NCBI GenBank assembly: GCA_934130325.1
Contig: CAKOYA010000003.1
Span: forward strand, 7,540 to 71,539
DNA from: an uncultured Clostridia bacterium
GTDB taxonomy: Bacteria > Bacillota > Clostridia > TANB77 > CAG-465
Length of the DNA stretch: 64,000 nucleotides
Direction: 5' to 3'
Position numbers and translations under genes: made by a program. Positions 17,128 to 25,661 of this stretch are shown here, one piece after another. The notes beneath the pieces were generated by a model that did no database searches, was not told the origin of the DNA, and saw only the letters and a list, made by a program, of their open reading frames with translations. The first letter of the stretch is position 1; every line of letters begins with the position of its first letter.

Positions 17128-17445
17128 TCAAATAGAATTTATACATAATATCCCAATGTCATGTTCACTTTGCCAATTCTTTGCATTTTTTGCAATAAGT
17201 AATGCGTCTTCCATGGCAGTTCTTAAATTTAAATACTCTTGATTATTTATTGATGATTTCTTCAAAATCACACCATCAAATGTATTGTCTTGTTGTTCTG
17301 TGACCGAAATTACAAGAAATTCATCTTTTGGAATTTGCTCCAAGTTGATATCTAATTTTACATGTGCACATTTGTTGTCTTTTGTCTTTTTTTCAAATTC
17401 TTCGTTCACCTTTTCCCTTATTGTCTTTGTAGTTAACTCTAACAT
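17128..17445 (-). CDS. Hypothetical protein, 105 residues
   Basis: No family is recognised. It has a strong ribosome binding site (TTAAGGAGG) before ATG 17445. The product begins MLELTTKTIREKVNEEFEKK and has a conserved-looking helix AMEDALLIAKNAKNWQSEHD near the C-terminus. It is soluble with no signal peptide. It is convergent with the gene at 16599, sharing a terminator. A good Spo0A-box-like sequence lies about 115 bases upstream (17556-17568), so sporulation-linked expression is possible but unproven. Confidence 0.6.
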   Translation of the reverse strand: MLELTTKTIREKVNEEFEKKTKDNKCAHVKLDINLEQIPKDEFLVISVTEQQDNTFDGVILKKSSINNQEYLNLRTAMEDALLIAKNAKNWQSEHDIGILCINSI

Positions 17446-17555
17446 TTTTTTGTACCTCCTTAAAAATTTTTAATAGAATTTTATTTGTATGTAATTGTAA
17501 ATTATACCATAGATTATGTAAAAAGTAAATAGCTAAAACAAAGAAAAAATGTATA

Positions 17556-17568
17556 TTTTTGTCGAATA
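17556..17568 (+). promoter_or_regulatory. Spo0A-box-like sequence
   Basis: TTTTTGTCGAATA contains the complete 0A core TGTCGAA. It lies between the minus-strand gene starting at 17445 and tRNA-Gln at 17676. In AT-rich DNA such a heptamer can arise by chance. Confidence 0.35.
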
Positions 17569-17675
17569 TTAGCTAATCAAAACAGATTTGTTAAATTAAT
17601 AGTAAAATGTATTGAAAAAAAACAAAAAATAGTATATAATGTTAGTGTAAATTTATAATTAATAATTAAGTAATT

Positions 17676-17751
17676 TGGGGTATAGCCAAGTGGTAAGGCA
17701 ACGGACTCTGACCCCGTCATTTCGCTGGTTCGAATCCAGCTACCCCAGCCA
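17676..17751 (+). tRNA. tRNA-Gln (anticodon CTG)
   Basis: Acceptor TGGGGTA pairs with TACCCCA, with discriminator G and encoded CCA. The anticodon arm is ACGGA-CTCTGAC-CCCGT, a CTG anticodon with a non-canonical closing region. The T arm CTGG-TTCGAAT-CCAG and the 3' trailer are nearly identical to the TTG isoacceptor at 16286, so the two are duplicates that have diverged. Confidence 0.93.
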
Positions 17752-17779
17752 ATAGCGAATCTGTTCAAACTACAGATAC

Positions 17780-17811
17780 AAAAGTCAATCAGTAAAATGG
17801 TTGATTTTTTT
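17780..17811 (+). terminator. tRNA-Gln(CTG) terminator
   Basis: AAAGTCAATC pairs with GGTTGATTT, followed by a T run. Same hairpin as at 16226-16257. Confidence 0.75.
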
Positions 17812-17879
17812 GTTTGCGAAAAAATCATCCTAAAAGATGTATTAATATAATTAAACAAGAAATATAATTTGAAGAAAGT

Positions 17880-18252
17880 TTAAAACAAAGAATTGAATTC
17901 ACACGTGGGTTTTCTAAAACTTTTATAAAAGGTAGTATTAGAAAAATTGAAAAGACTAATCTCTCATATATTGAACCACATAAAGTAATTGCTCTTGCAC
18001 AAACATATTTTGCAGTTCAAACTAGAAAACAAGAAATTACCAAAAAAGAGTATAATTTACTTACTGAAGATGAAAAGAGATTTTATCAAAGAAATTTAAC
18101 AAGAAAAGGAACTTATTCACTTAATCAAACTGCAAAAAAACAGGAGTTAAAAATTTTGATAAATTTCATAATGCTAGTTATAAAGGTCTATATAATGGAG
18201 GAACAGCTGATGATATTGCCAAAAGAAAAGGTTTAAGATACAGAGAAGATAT
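17880..18252 (+). pseudogene. dinD: Decayed dinD (DNA-damage-inducible protein D) fragment
   Basis: The plus strand encodes IALAQTYFAVQTRKQEI, LTEDEKRFYQRN and, after a frame change in an A run near 18140, KFHNASYKGLYNGGTADDI and AKRKGLRYREDIL. These match the order of motifs in DinD (AAGQTYFAIQTRRQEL, LREDEKR, QGLYGGL, RKGLKKNQKIL). The N-terminal third and the C-terminus are missing. The reading frame is broken, so no protein is made. The fragment runs directly into an aldo/keto reductase remnant at about 18250. Confidence 0.7.
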
Positions 18253-18588
18253 TTTATTTTCATCCTGGTATGTCTCAATAAGAAAAGTTGAAATATTGTA
18301 AAGAAAATGATATACTAGTTGAGTCATGGAGTCCACTGAGGTCGAGAAGAGTATTACAATATTGAGCTAGAAACAATAGCCAAAAAATATAATAATTCTG
18401 TTGTCTAAATATGCCTACGATGATACATACAAAATGGAGTACTGCCAATTGTAAAAAGTTTAAAGATTCAAAATATGATTGAAAATAGGGAAGTATACTA
18501 TTTTAATATTTCAAATCTGATATGGACTATGTAAATAATATGGAGAATTTTGGACAATCTGAATTAGATCCAGATTATTTAGAAAAGG
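18253..18588 (+). pseudogene. Decayed aldo/keto reductase, C-terminal half
   Basis: Family motifs appear in order but in changing frames and with stops: FHPGMSQ-stop-EKLKYCKENDILV, ESWSPL, ELETIAKKYNNSVV-stop-ICLR, QNGVLPIVKS, and MDYVNNMENFGQSELDPDYL. The last piece is the typical aldo/keto reductase C-terminus (MENFGGSGLDPD in relatives). At least three stops and two frameshifts are needed to read it, so it is an old relic. The N-terminal catalytic half is absent. It ends ten bases before the next gene. Confidence 0.72.
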
Positions 18589-18597
18589 AGAGTAAAA

Positions 18598-18981
18598 ATG
18601 AATAAACAAAAAGTAATAAAATTATTAAGGGAACTAGATTTACCTACAAGTGAATATTATGTATTATCAAGTGGATGTTTAGTTCTCTATGGATTAAGAA
18701 ATATTGCAAATGATTTGGATTTGTGTATTAAGCCTGAATTATTTAAAAAGTTACGCGTAAAATACAATTTAAAAGAAGAAGACAAAAATGAATGCGGTTT
18801 TTATCGTATTAATGATTTGGTTGAAGTAGTAGTTAGTGGTAAATATCCATTTGAATTTGATATAGTTGAGGGATATCAAGTACAAAAATTAGAACAAATT
18901 TTAAATTCAAAGATTAATAGTGATAGACCTAAGGATAAAATAGATGTTGAAAAAATATTGAACTATTTAAACAATAAATAA
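18598..18981 (+). CDS. Nucleotidyltransferase-fold protein, 127 residues
   Basis: The sequence SSGCLVLYGLRNIANDLDLC resembles the core of nucleotidyltransferase-fold proteins (a Gly-Ser/Cys pair, then Asp-x-Asp), as in MNT/AbiEii-type or stand-alone NTase proteins. The catalytic DxD is present (DLDL). The remaining sequence is a small alpha/beta domain with a helical end (KIDVEKILNYL). ATG 18598 has AAAAGGAG. Hairpin 18983-19025 terminates it. It lies among gene relics, so it may be a survivor of a defence or toxin-antitoxin locus; no partner (HEPN or AbiEi-like) is seen. The substrate cannot be told. Confidence 0.55.
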   Translation: MNKQKVIKLLRELDLPTSEYYVLSSGCLVLYGLRNIANDLDLCIKPELFKKLRVKYNLKEEDKNECGFYRINDLVEVVVSGKYPFEFDIVEGYQVQKLEQILNSKINSDRPKDKIDVEKILNYLNNK

Positions 18982-18982
18982 C

Positions 18983-19025
18983 AAAAAAGAGGGAGGCACA
19001 GAAGTTAAAGTGCATCCCTCTTTTT
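18983..19025 (+). terminator. Hairpin terminator
   Basis: AAAAAGAGGGAGGCAC pairs with GTGCATCCCTCTTTTT, followed by T residues. Confidence 0.85.
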
Positions 19026-19132
19026 GTTCAAGAATTTATACGTTCATTAAACATTTCTGCATATTCAGATTTTAAATCCGCTGAAAACGAGTTAAACTTT
19101 TTAGTAAGACTTTTAGTCTACACGTTATTTCT

Positions 19133-19774
19133 TTATTTTACTACCAGTTTATATATCGGTCCTAATTTTGAAAACTTTTCTTCATATTCAGTTACAACAT
19201 TTGGAATATCAGTTTTGTGTAAATCTAAATAAACTTCTAGAAAAGTAAATCCAAAATTTTGCATACTTATTAAGCTATATTCAAATAATCCTCGATTGTC
19301 TGTTTTGAACTCTATCTTTGCCTCTTCTTTCATCACTTTCTTATATTCTGTTAAAAACTTTTCGTTTGTTAATCTCCTTTTAGCATGCTTTTTCTTAGGC
19401 CATGGATCACTAAAATTTAAATATATTTTATCAACTTTAAATTCCCCTAGCACTTCACTAACATTTAAGGCATCAAAAGACATTAACAATAAGTTATCAA
19501 GATTTACATCATGAGTCTGCTCAAAATTGGAAATCTTCTTAGAAGCAAGTGCAAGAACCGGAATACAAACCTCAATTCCTATATATACATTATCTTTATC
19601 ATTATATGCCATATTTGATATAAATTCACCTTTTCCCATACCTATTTCAATATATAACTTTTTACCATCCTTAAGCATACACTTCAATTTTTCTTGTAGA
19701 ATTTCTTTTGAATCAATATACTTTTTATCCATTTTTAGTTTTTCAACTAAGTCTTTATTAAATCTTGCTCTCAT
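19133..19774 (-). CDS. trmB: tRNA (guanine-N7-)-methyltransferase
   Basis: A 213-residue SAM-dependent enzyme that makes m7G46 in tRNA. The SAM-binding motif is EIGMGKGEFI, the catalytic/tRNA-binding segment is NFSDPWPKKKHAKRRLT, and FKTDNRGLFEYSL follows, all in the family order. Length is standard. ATG 19774 is the family start (MRARF). It is the last gene of a run secG-rnr-membrane protein-trmB, 8 bases after the previous gene. Confidence 0.96.
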   Translation of the reverse strand: MRARFNKDLVEKLKMDKKYIDSKEILQEKLKCMLKDGKKLYIEIGMGKGEFISNMAYNDKDNVYIGIEVCIPVLALASKKISNFEQTHDVNLDNLLLMSFDALNVSEVLGEFKVDKIYLNFSDPWPKKKHAKRRLTNEKFLTEYKKVMKEEAKIEFKTDNRGLFEYSLISMQNFGFTFLEVYLDLHKTDIPNVVTEYEEKFSKLGPIYKLVVK

Positions 19775-19782
19775 TTTACCTC

Positions 19783-20523
19783 CTATATTGCTGCAACTAA
19801 CGTACCTATAATTGATATGATAGAAGCAATAACAAATATTTTAAATATCATAAAATAAGGTACTTTAACATTTAACTTTTCATTTTTTTCATCTTTTTTT
19901 AATTTTTCTTCATTTAACTTATTTAGTTTTTCTTCATCTTTTCTTAACTCATACATATGTTTTTTCAAATCATACATTCCAAATCCACTACGCTGTGAAT
20001 ATCTAAACTTTTTACTAGATAATGAACAATAATAAAATCCCATAACCATTGCAAGAGAAATTCCAAATATTTTTATTATATCTCCAAATGTCATAAGTAT
20101 TACATTATATGCATGAGCGTTTACTAAAAAGGTTGATGCTATATCTTTTGCTAGCATATAAGGATAGGCAAATCCAATAAATGATAAATATATAAAAGGA
20201 GTTATTCCTGCAAATATTATCAAAAAAGTAGAAGGTATAGTTTGCTTTAAAATTATGGAAATAATACTCTGTGAATTTTCTGTTGATTCTACTATTTCCT
20301 CTATTGAATGTGTAACATCAATACTAGAAATAAACATGGCTAAGAACACAAAAAATATTATTAAAGATATAATATATACTATAATATGTTTTTTCCTTAA
20401 ATTACTATTATAGAACTTTAGGATATCTTCCATTATACAATAAATTTTACTTTTCTTTTTTTTATTACTTTTAAACTTTGTCTTTCTTATATTTTTTTTA
20501 GGATTCTTTTCCACAGTTTTCAC
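19783..20523 (-). CDS. Unknown membrane protein, 246 residues
   Basis: The first ~45 residues are very basic (KNPKKNIRKTKFKSNKKKKS). At least four hydrophobic segments follow (IIVYIISLIIFFVFLAMFIS, a second near TFLIIFAGITPFIYLSFIGF, a third near IFGISLAMVMGFYY, a last near FKIFVIASIISIIGTLV). A charged coiled stretch (ELRKDEEKLNKLNEEKLKK) precedes the final helix. The layout is vaguely like SpoIIM-type proteins, but no diagnostic motif is seen. The GTG start at 20523 overlaps the end of rnr by 26 bases, with AAGGAAAG upstream, indicating translational coupling. Confidence 0.7.
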   Translation of the reverse strand: MKTVEKNPKKNIRKTKFKSNKKKKSKIYCIMEDILKFYNSNLRKKHIIVYIISLIIFFVFLAMFISSIDVTHSIEEIVESTENSQSIISIILKQTIPSTFLIIFAGITPFIYLSFIGFAYPYMLAKDIASTFLVNAHAYNVILMTFGDIIKIFGISLAMVMGFYYCSLSSKKFRYSQRSGFGMYDLKKHMYELRKDEEKLNKLNEEKLKKDEKNEKLNVKVPYFMIFKIFVIASIISIIGTLVAAI

Positions 20524-22711
20524 ACTCTTTCCTTAATTCTATTATTTTAAAATCTATTTGCTTTAGTTTAATGTCACTTCTTATAACTTTTACTTTCACT
20601 CTGTCGCCTATTTTAAAAATCATTTTTGTTTTTTCACCAATAAGTATTCTTCTTTGTTCATCGTACACATAATAATCATTATTAGGCATAAATTCAAATG
20701 GTACTAACCCCTCAACAGTGTTTTCCAATTTTACAAACATCCCAAATGAAGTAACAGATGAAACTATTCCTTCAAACTCTTCACCAATATGTGAGGACAT
20801 ATACATTGACATATATAACGAATCAAATTCTCTCTCAATTTGAGTAGCCTCTTTTTCCATGTCTGATGAAGTTTTAGCGTATTTTTTCGCTTGTTCTTTT
20901 AATTTTATTTCATCTTTTTCATTTAATACATAACCACTTTCAATATACTTAGATATTACTCTATGAATAAACAAATCCGGATATCTTCTAATAGGTGAAG
21001 TAAAATGGCAATAATATTTAGCTGAAAGTCCAAAATGACCTAAGCATTCTTCATTATACTTTGCAAGTTTTAATGCTCTTAACATATAATTTGATACTAC
21101 TTGCTTTTCTTCTTCGTTTTCAATATTATTTAAAATATCAGCTAAAGTTCTTGGATGTATATTTTTTATTCCTTTAATATTTTTTCCATATCTACTTAAT
21201 ACTTCATTTAATTCTCTTAATTTTTCCTCATCAGGTTTTTCATGAATACGATAAATAAAAGGTGCAGATAAATAGTAAAATTTTTCAGCTATAGTCATAT
21301 TAGCTATTAACATGAACTCTTCTATTATCTTATTTGCAATAGTTATATTGTATGGCTTTACATCAATTACTTGTCCATGTTCATTTAAAATGATTTTGGA
21401 TTCAGGGATATCAAAATTAATTGCTCCATGTTCCATTCTCTTTTTGTTTAATATTAAGGCTAATTCTTTCATTAAAAATAACTCTTCTTCAAAATTACTA
21501 TAGTCTCTTAAAACATCCATATCTTCTAAATTTAGCACCTTATATACCTTATCGTATGTCATTCTTTTTTTTACATTTATTACAGCTTTATATACATCAC
21601 TTTCAAGTACGTTACCTAGTGAATCTATTTTCATATCTATTGCTAAAGCTAATCTGTCAACACCTTCATTTAAACTGCATATTCCATTGGAAAGCTTCTT
21701 TGGAAGCATTGGGATAACTGTACCAGGTATATATATACTAGTACCTCGAGATATTGCTTCTTTATCAAGTTCTGTACCACTTTTCACATAATGAGAAACG
21801 TCTGCTATATATACAGATAGCAAGTAATTTCCATCGTTAAGTTTCTTGACTGAAACAGCGTCATCTAAATCTTTTGCGTCATCACCATCTATTGTAACAA
21901 TTTTCTCTTTTGTCATATCACGTCTATTTGCAAACTCTTCTCTACTAACTGTTGTAGGAATGCTAATAATTTCATCTTCTACAAGTTTACTAAACTCTGT
22001 CATGGTCTCTAATCCATATACTGATTTTAATGCTTCAACTTCTATATTTTCATCTTCCAAGCTTCCTATTACTTCAACTATTTTTCCCTCAGCCTTTGAA
22101 TTTTGACTAGCATATTTTAGAATTTCTACTTTAACCATCATATTATCCTTAGCACTCGATATGTACTTTTTAGGTATATATATATCTTCAATTTTATTAT
22201 CAATAGGTACAACAAATCCAAAATTTCTATTTTTAGTAAATTTTCCAACTACTTTTTTAATATTTCTTTTTAATATTTTAACTACATGAGCCTCTTTATT
22301 TTTTCCTTCTTCTTTGTTAGGAAAAACTTTTACTAATACTATATCACCATCCATTGCTCCCATTGAAAATTCATTTGATATATATACATCTTCACCATTA
22401 ACATTCCTAGCAAATCCATATTTTATACTCTTTTTTTCATATTCACATTTATATATATTTCTACTAACTGTCGGAACAAGTCTTTTACTCTCATCTAAAT
22501 ATACAATTCCATCTACTTGTAAATCTTCTAAAATATCTTGCAATATTCCTATTTCATTTTTACTTATGTTTAACACACTAGCTATTTGCTTTTGGGTCAT
22601 AAGTACATATGAATTATCTGAAAAAAAGGAAGTCAATACTTCCTTTTTCCTTGTATATTCTTCTTGAGTTATATTATAATTATTTTTATCTATTTTATAA
22701 TTTTTACTCAT
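20498..22711 (-). CDS. rnr: Ribonuclease R
   Basis: A 737-residue 3'-5' exoribonuclease that degrades structured RNA. It begins with a winged-helix segment, followed by cold-shock domains (KYGFARNVNGEDVYISNEF). The RNB catalytic domain has the metal-binding Asp cluster TIDGDDAKDLDDAV and the SPIRRYPDLFIHR signature. A C-terminal S1 domain follows (FEGIVSSVTSFGMFVKLENT). The short tail ends in ECENCGKES, with a CxxC. It lies 12 bases downstream of secG, as in many Firmicutes (secG-rnr), and its end overlaps the next gene. smpB is not adjacent. Confidence 0.96.
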   Translation of the reverse strand: MSKNYKIDKNNYNITQEEYTRKKEVLTSFFSDNSYVLMTQKQIASVLNISKNEIGILQDILEDLQVDGIVYLDESKRLVPTVSRNIYKCEYEKKSIKYGFARNVNGEDVYISNEFSMGAMDGDIVLVKVFPNKEEGKNKEAHVVKILKRNIKKVVGKFTKNRNFGFVVPIDNKIEDIYIPKKYISSAKDNMMVKVEILKYASQNSKAEGKIVEVIGSLEDENIEVEALKSVYGLETMTEFSKLVEDEIISIPTTVSREEFANRRDMTKEKIVTIDGDDAKDLDDAVSVKKLNDGNYLLSVYIADVSHYVKSGTELDKEAISRGTSIYIPGTVIPMLPKKLSNGICSLNEGVDRLALAIDMKIDSLGNVLESDVYKAVINVKKRMTYDKVYKVLNLEDMDVLRDYSNFEEELFLMKELALILNKKRMEHGAINFDIPESKIILNEHGQVIDVKPYNITIANKIIEEFMLIANMTIAEKFYYLSAPFIYRIHEKPDEEKLRELNEVLSRYGKNIKGIKNIHPRTLADILNNIENEEEKQVVSNYMLRALKLAKYNEECLGHFGLSAKYYCHFTSPIRRYPDLFIHRVISKYIESGYVLNEKDEIKLKEQAKKYAKTSSDMEKEATQIEREFDSLYMSMYMSSHIGEEFEGIVSSVTSFGMFVKLENTVEGLVPFEFMPNNDYYVYDEQRRILIGEKTKMIFKIGDRVKVKVIRSDIKLKQIDFKIIELRKECENCGKES

Positions 22712-22723
22712 ATTTTCCTACCT

Positions 22724-22960
22724 TTACTTAATTATCGCTACAGTTGTTAAAAAACATAGAGCACAGAAAACTAATGCAAGTACAACTGTATATTTTGATA
22801 GTACACCATCTAAAGTTTTTGATTTATTTGCTCCATAAAAAGTATTAGCTCCTGTAACTGAAGATTGTCCATCTTTACTACTTTGAAGCATTACAACTAT
22901 AGTAAGTACTATTCCAACTAATACTGTAAGTATTGATATTGTCCAATCAATCCAACCCAT
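22724..22960 (-). CDS. secG: Preprotein translocase subunit SecG
   Basis: A 78-residue two-helix membrane subunit of the Sec translocon. It has LVGIVLTIVVMLQSSKDGQS, a Gly/Ser-rich loop (VTGANTFYGANKSKTLDGVL) and a second helix. ATG 22960 (MGWIDWT) is chosen because AAGGAGGAG is just upstream; a longer open frame has no such site. It heads the secG-rnr operon. Confidence 0.92.
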   Translation of the reverse strand: MGWIDWTISILTVLVGIVLTIVVMLQSSKDGQSSVTGANTFYGANKSKTLDGVLSKYTVVLALVFCALCFLTTVAIIK

Positions 22961-23104
22961 CTTTCTCCTCCTTACAAGTCTAAAATATATGCATATTATA
23001 TCATACAAAAAGTAAAAACACAATACATATTTTATGTAATTATTAATATTATACAATTTTATTCTACCAATTATATTTTATTATCCAATTTCAAACTTTT
23101 TCAT

Positions 23105-25495
23105 CTATGTTATATTACTAATTTTGTAATTCAAAAATTGATAAAATTCTGAAATTTCTGGATAATTTTTATAATCATAACATTCCATCTTTTCCATATA
23201 ACTTTTGCATGTTTCTATTAATAATTCTTTTGATGTTTTATTATACTTATAATTAGTTTCAATAAATTCTAAATTTTTCTCTATCAAAATTATATATTTA
23301 GTATAATCATCTTCTGTATCTTTAATATAACAATTTTGAAAGTAAATAAAATTTAAATTATCAAAATATATATTTGAAATTTCTATCAAATTATTTTTCT
23401 CATATTTATTATTTTCTCTCATAATTTTAGCATTTTTTTCTATACTTAAGATTATTTTTTTAGATTCATCAATTAATATTTCTCTTTTTTCAACATCTTC
23501 ACATACTAAAAGTTCACTGTTAAGCAATTTTAAATAGTTAAAATATTCCTGTGCTAATTTCTTTCTATATTTATTTTCACTACTATCAATTCTTACTACA
23601 AATTCATTCATATCTACAAGCTTTTTTTGCTCGTTTAAGCCAATATTTGTATATCTAGAGAAGCAAAAGTAATATGCTATATTTAATTTTAATGTTGTAT
23701 AAAAACAAAATATCCCCAAAGGAATCAATATAGTTTTTTCAAATATCTCCAAATATTTATAATAGCTTTTTAAATTATTTCTTCTTTCACTACCAGCAAG
23801 AAGTACAGCAAAAATTTGTAAAATAATCATATATGAAAAATCTATATCAAAAATTGAATGAATAATTAACAATATAAGTGCATACTTAAATATATCATTT
23901 TTATAATTTAAAATATAGTAAATTAATAAAATCGTAAATACTAAAGCTCCTAAAACACCACCTTCTACTAATAATTGTATATATGAGTTATGTACCTTGG
24001 TTGAAGTATATGAAACATCTTGCACTAATTGGTATAAATTCTTAAAACCATCTCCACCTACTCCAATTATTCTATTTTTCCATGACAAATTCCAAATTTT
24101 TAGTGCATCTTTAACATAGATTAGTCTTGTCTTAGCACTATCAGAACCACAAATAGTATCATATATTTTTTGAACAAATTCATATGGTACAATGCCATAG
24201 TTACATTTAACATTTTTATCATTTAATTTTACTTTATCTAAAGAAAGTTCTCCTTTGTCTACCAAAATCTCTATTTTCAAACATTTCAAATTTTTATCTT
24301 TAAAAAATTCATACACAAATTTACCACTTGAATTTTCATAATAATTAAATTTTTTTACTAAATTTATCTCATTATCTACTGTTACGCTATATATTTTAAT
24401 TTCATATCTGGTATCTGACACACATTCCTCAACATCAATTTCTAGCAAATTATAACTATCTTCGCTAAAACTATATATATATCTTTTCAAACTATCATTA
24501 GAATTTTCTGATATTTTAACTTTATTATAAGTACTTAGTACAAATGTAAAGATAAAGAACAAAAATACTCCAACTATAACTGCTACGTCATACCTATTTG
24601 GTATAAACCTATAATCATTAAATTTATAAAATCTAATATATGCAATTATAGTACTAAATATAATAAAAGCAATACTTAAATAGTAAATGTATATTCTATT
24701 TATATACAAATATTTAAATATCAAAGTAGAAAAAATTAAAATTTGTATAAATACTTCCAATAAAAAACCTAATTTAATTCTCCTTAAATTCTTACTAAAT
24801 AATACATTTAGTATATAATATACAAGTGTAAGTAATATAACTACTCGTGATTGAGTTAGACTTATAGCAAATAATAAAAATGAAAAAATATTATAATTAA
24901 CTATCATTATACTTTTTTCTTTTTTCTCAATATTATATATTATTTTTTCAAATGAAAAAATAGATGAAATTAGCAAAATAATTCCCAAAACATTTGCATA
25001 CTGAATAACAGAGGACATACGATTTAAATGTAGATTTGTATAACCAGAATTAATTATATTTAGGACATTTTCTAAAATTCTATCCCCCATACCATCTATT
25101 CCTATAATTGAAAGAGTTACACCTATATAAATTATTATGTTTTTTAAAAATGTACTATTTTTTAATGTTCTCATAATTTTATATGTTATATATATATTAA
25201 AATATTTAATAAATTCACTAATACTATCACTTAAAGAGGCATAATTCTTAAAAATTATAGGGAGTAAATAACAAGTTGAAAGAAGTAAAAGTAATATCCC
25301 TATTACATCAAAATTATACTTTTTATTATTTTTTATATAATCATAAAGTATTACTATAATTCCCAATATTTCAATTGATAAACTGTATAACAAAATATCG
25401 GATTTATAAAATCCTCCTTTTTTTAAAGACAATAAACTCAACAATATTATCAATACATATTTAATTATATTATTTAAATTTATTTTTTTAATCAT
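23105..25495 (-). CDS. O-antigen ligase / Wzy-like polymerase family membrane protein
   Basis: A 796-residue protein with about 10-12 hydrophobic helices in the first 600 residues. The large extracellular loop holds NRIIGVGGDGFKNLYQLVQD and then STKVHNSYIQLLVEGGVLGA, the pattern (Gly-Phe ... His-Asn-x-Tyr-Ile-Gln-x-Leu-x-Glu-x-Gly) of the Wzy_C / O-antigen ligase domain. These enzymes join or polymerise lipid-linked glycans outside the membrane. The C-terminal ~180 residues are a soluble, helical Lys/Glu-rich part. ATG 25495 has GAGGA upstream. No other glycan gene is adjacent, so the substrate is unknown. Confidence 0.8.
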   Translation of the reverse strand: MIKKINLNNIIKYVLIILLSLLSLKKGGFYKSDILLYSLSIEILGIIVILYDYIKNNKKYNFDVIGILLLLLSTCYLLPIIFKNYASLSDSISEFIKYFNIYITYKIMRTLKNSTFLKNIIIYIGVTLSIIGIDGMGDRILENVLNIINSGYTNLHLNRMSSVIQYANVLGIILLISSIFSFEKIIYNIEKKEKSIMIVNYNIFSFLLFAISLTQSRVVILLTLVYYILNVLFSKNLRRIKLGFLLEVFIQILIFSTLIFKYLYINRIYIYYLSIAFIIFSTIIAYIRFYKFNDYRFIPNRYDVAVIVGVFLFFIFTFVLSTYNKVKISENSNDSLKRYIYSFSEDSYNLLEIDVEECVSDTRYEIKIYSVTVDNEINLVKKFNYYENSSGKFVYEFFKDKNLKCLKIEILVDKGELSLDKVKLNDKNVKCNYGIVPYEFVQKIYDTICGSDSAKTRLIYVKDALKIWNLSWKNRIIGVGGDGFKNLYQLVQDVSYTSTKVHNSYIQLLVEGGVLGALVFTILLIYYILNYKNDIFKYALILLIIHSIFDIDFSYMIILQIFAVLLAGSERRNNLKSYYKYLEIFEKTILIPLGIFCFYTTLKLNIAYYFCFSRYTNIGLNEQKKLVDMNEFVVRIDSSENKYRKKLAQEYFNYLKLLNSELLVCEDVEKREILIDESKKIILSIEKNAKIMRENNKYEKNNLIEISNIYFDNLNFIYFQNCYIKDTEDDYTKYIILIEKNLEFIETNYKYNKTSKELLIETCKSYMEKMECYDYKNYPEISEFYQFLNYKISNIT

Positions 25496-25588
25496 AAAAT
25501 AATCCTCACTTTTGGTATTATACCATGTATATTTTTCTAATACAACTTAAAATACTAAGGATTACAATAAAATTTATTATCATAATTC

Positions 25589-25616
25589 ACAATTTGCCAA
25601 AAATATACATAAATTA
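25589..25616 (+). promoter_or_regulatory. Mother-cell sigma (K/E type) promoter, collagen-like gene 1
   Basis: ACA (25589-25591), 16 bases, then CATAAATTA (25608-25616) fits the sigma K pattern (AC-N16-CATAnnnTA). It ends 45 bases before the start codon. Confidence 0.5.
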
Positions 25617-25661
25617 CTATTATAATAATTAAAAAATTATTATAGAAAGGGGAGAAATTTT

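Larger units (their letters stand above)
17676..17813 (+). repeat. Inverted duplication, copy B (tRNA-Gln plus trailer)
   Basis: Counterpart of 16226-16361 in inverted orientation. The trailer runs through GAATCTGTTC, CTACAGATACAAAAGTCAAT and the terminator hairpin. Confidence 0.85.

Noticed and set aside
19029..19118. Short minus-strand frame ending KKFNSFSADLKSEYAEMF-like
   Set aside because: It looks like a protein tail but has stops just upstream and no start; too short to call a gene or assign a family.
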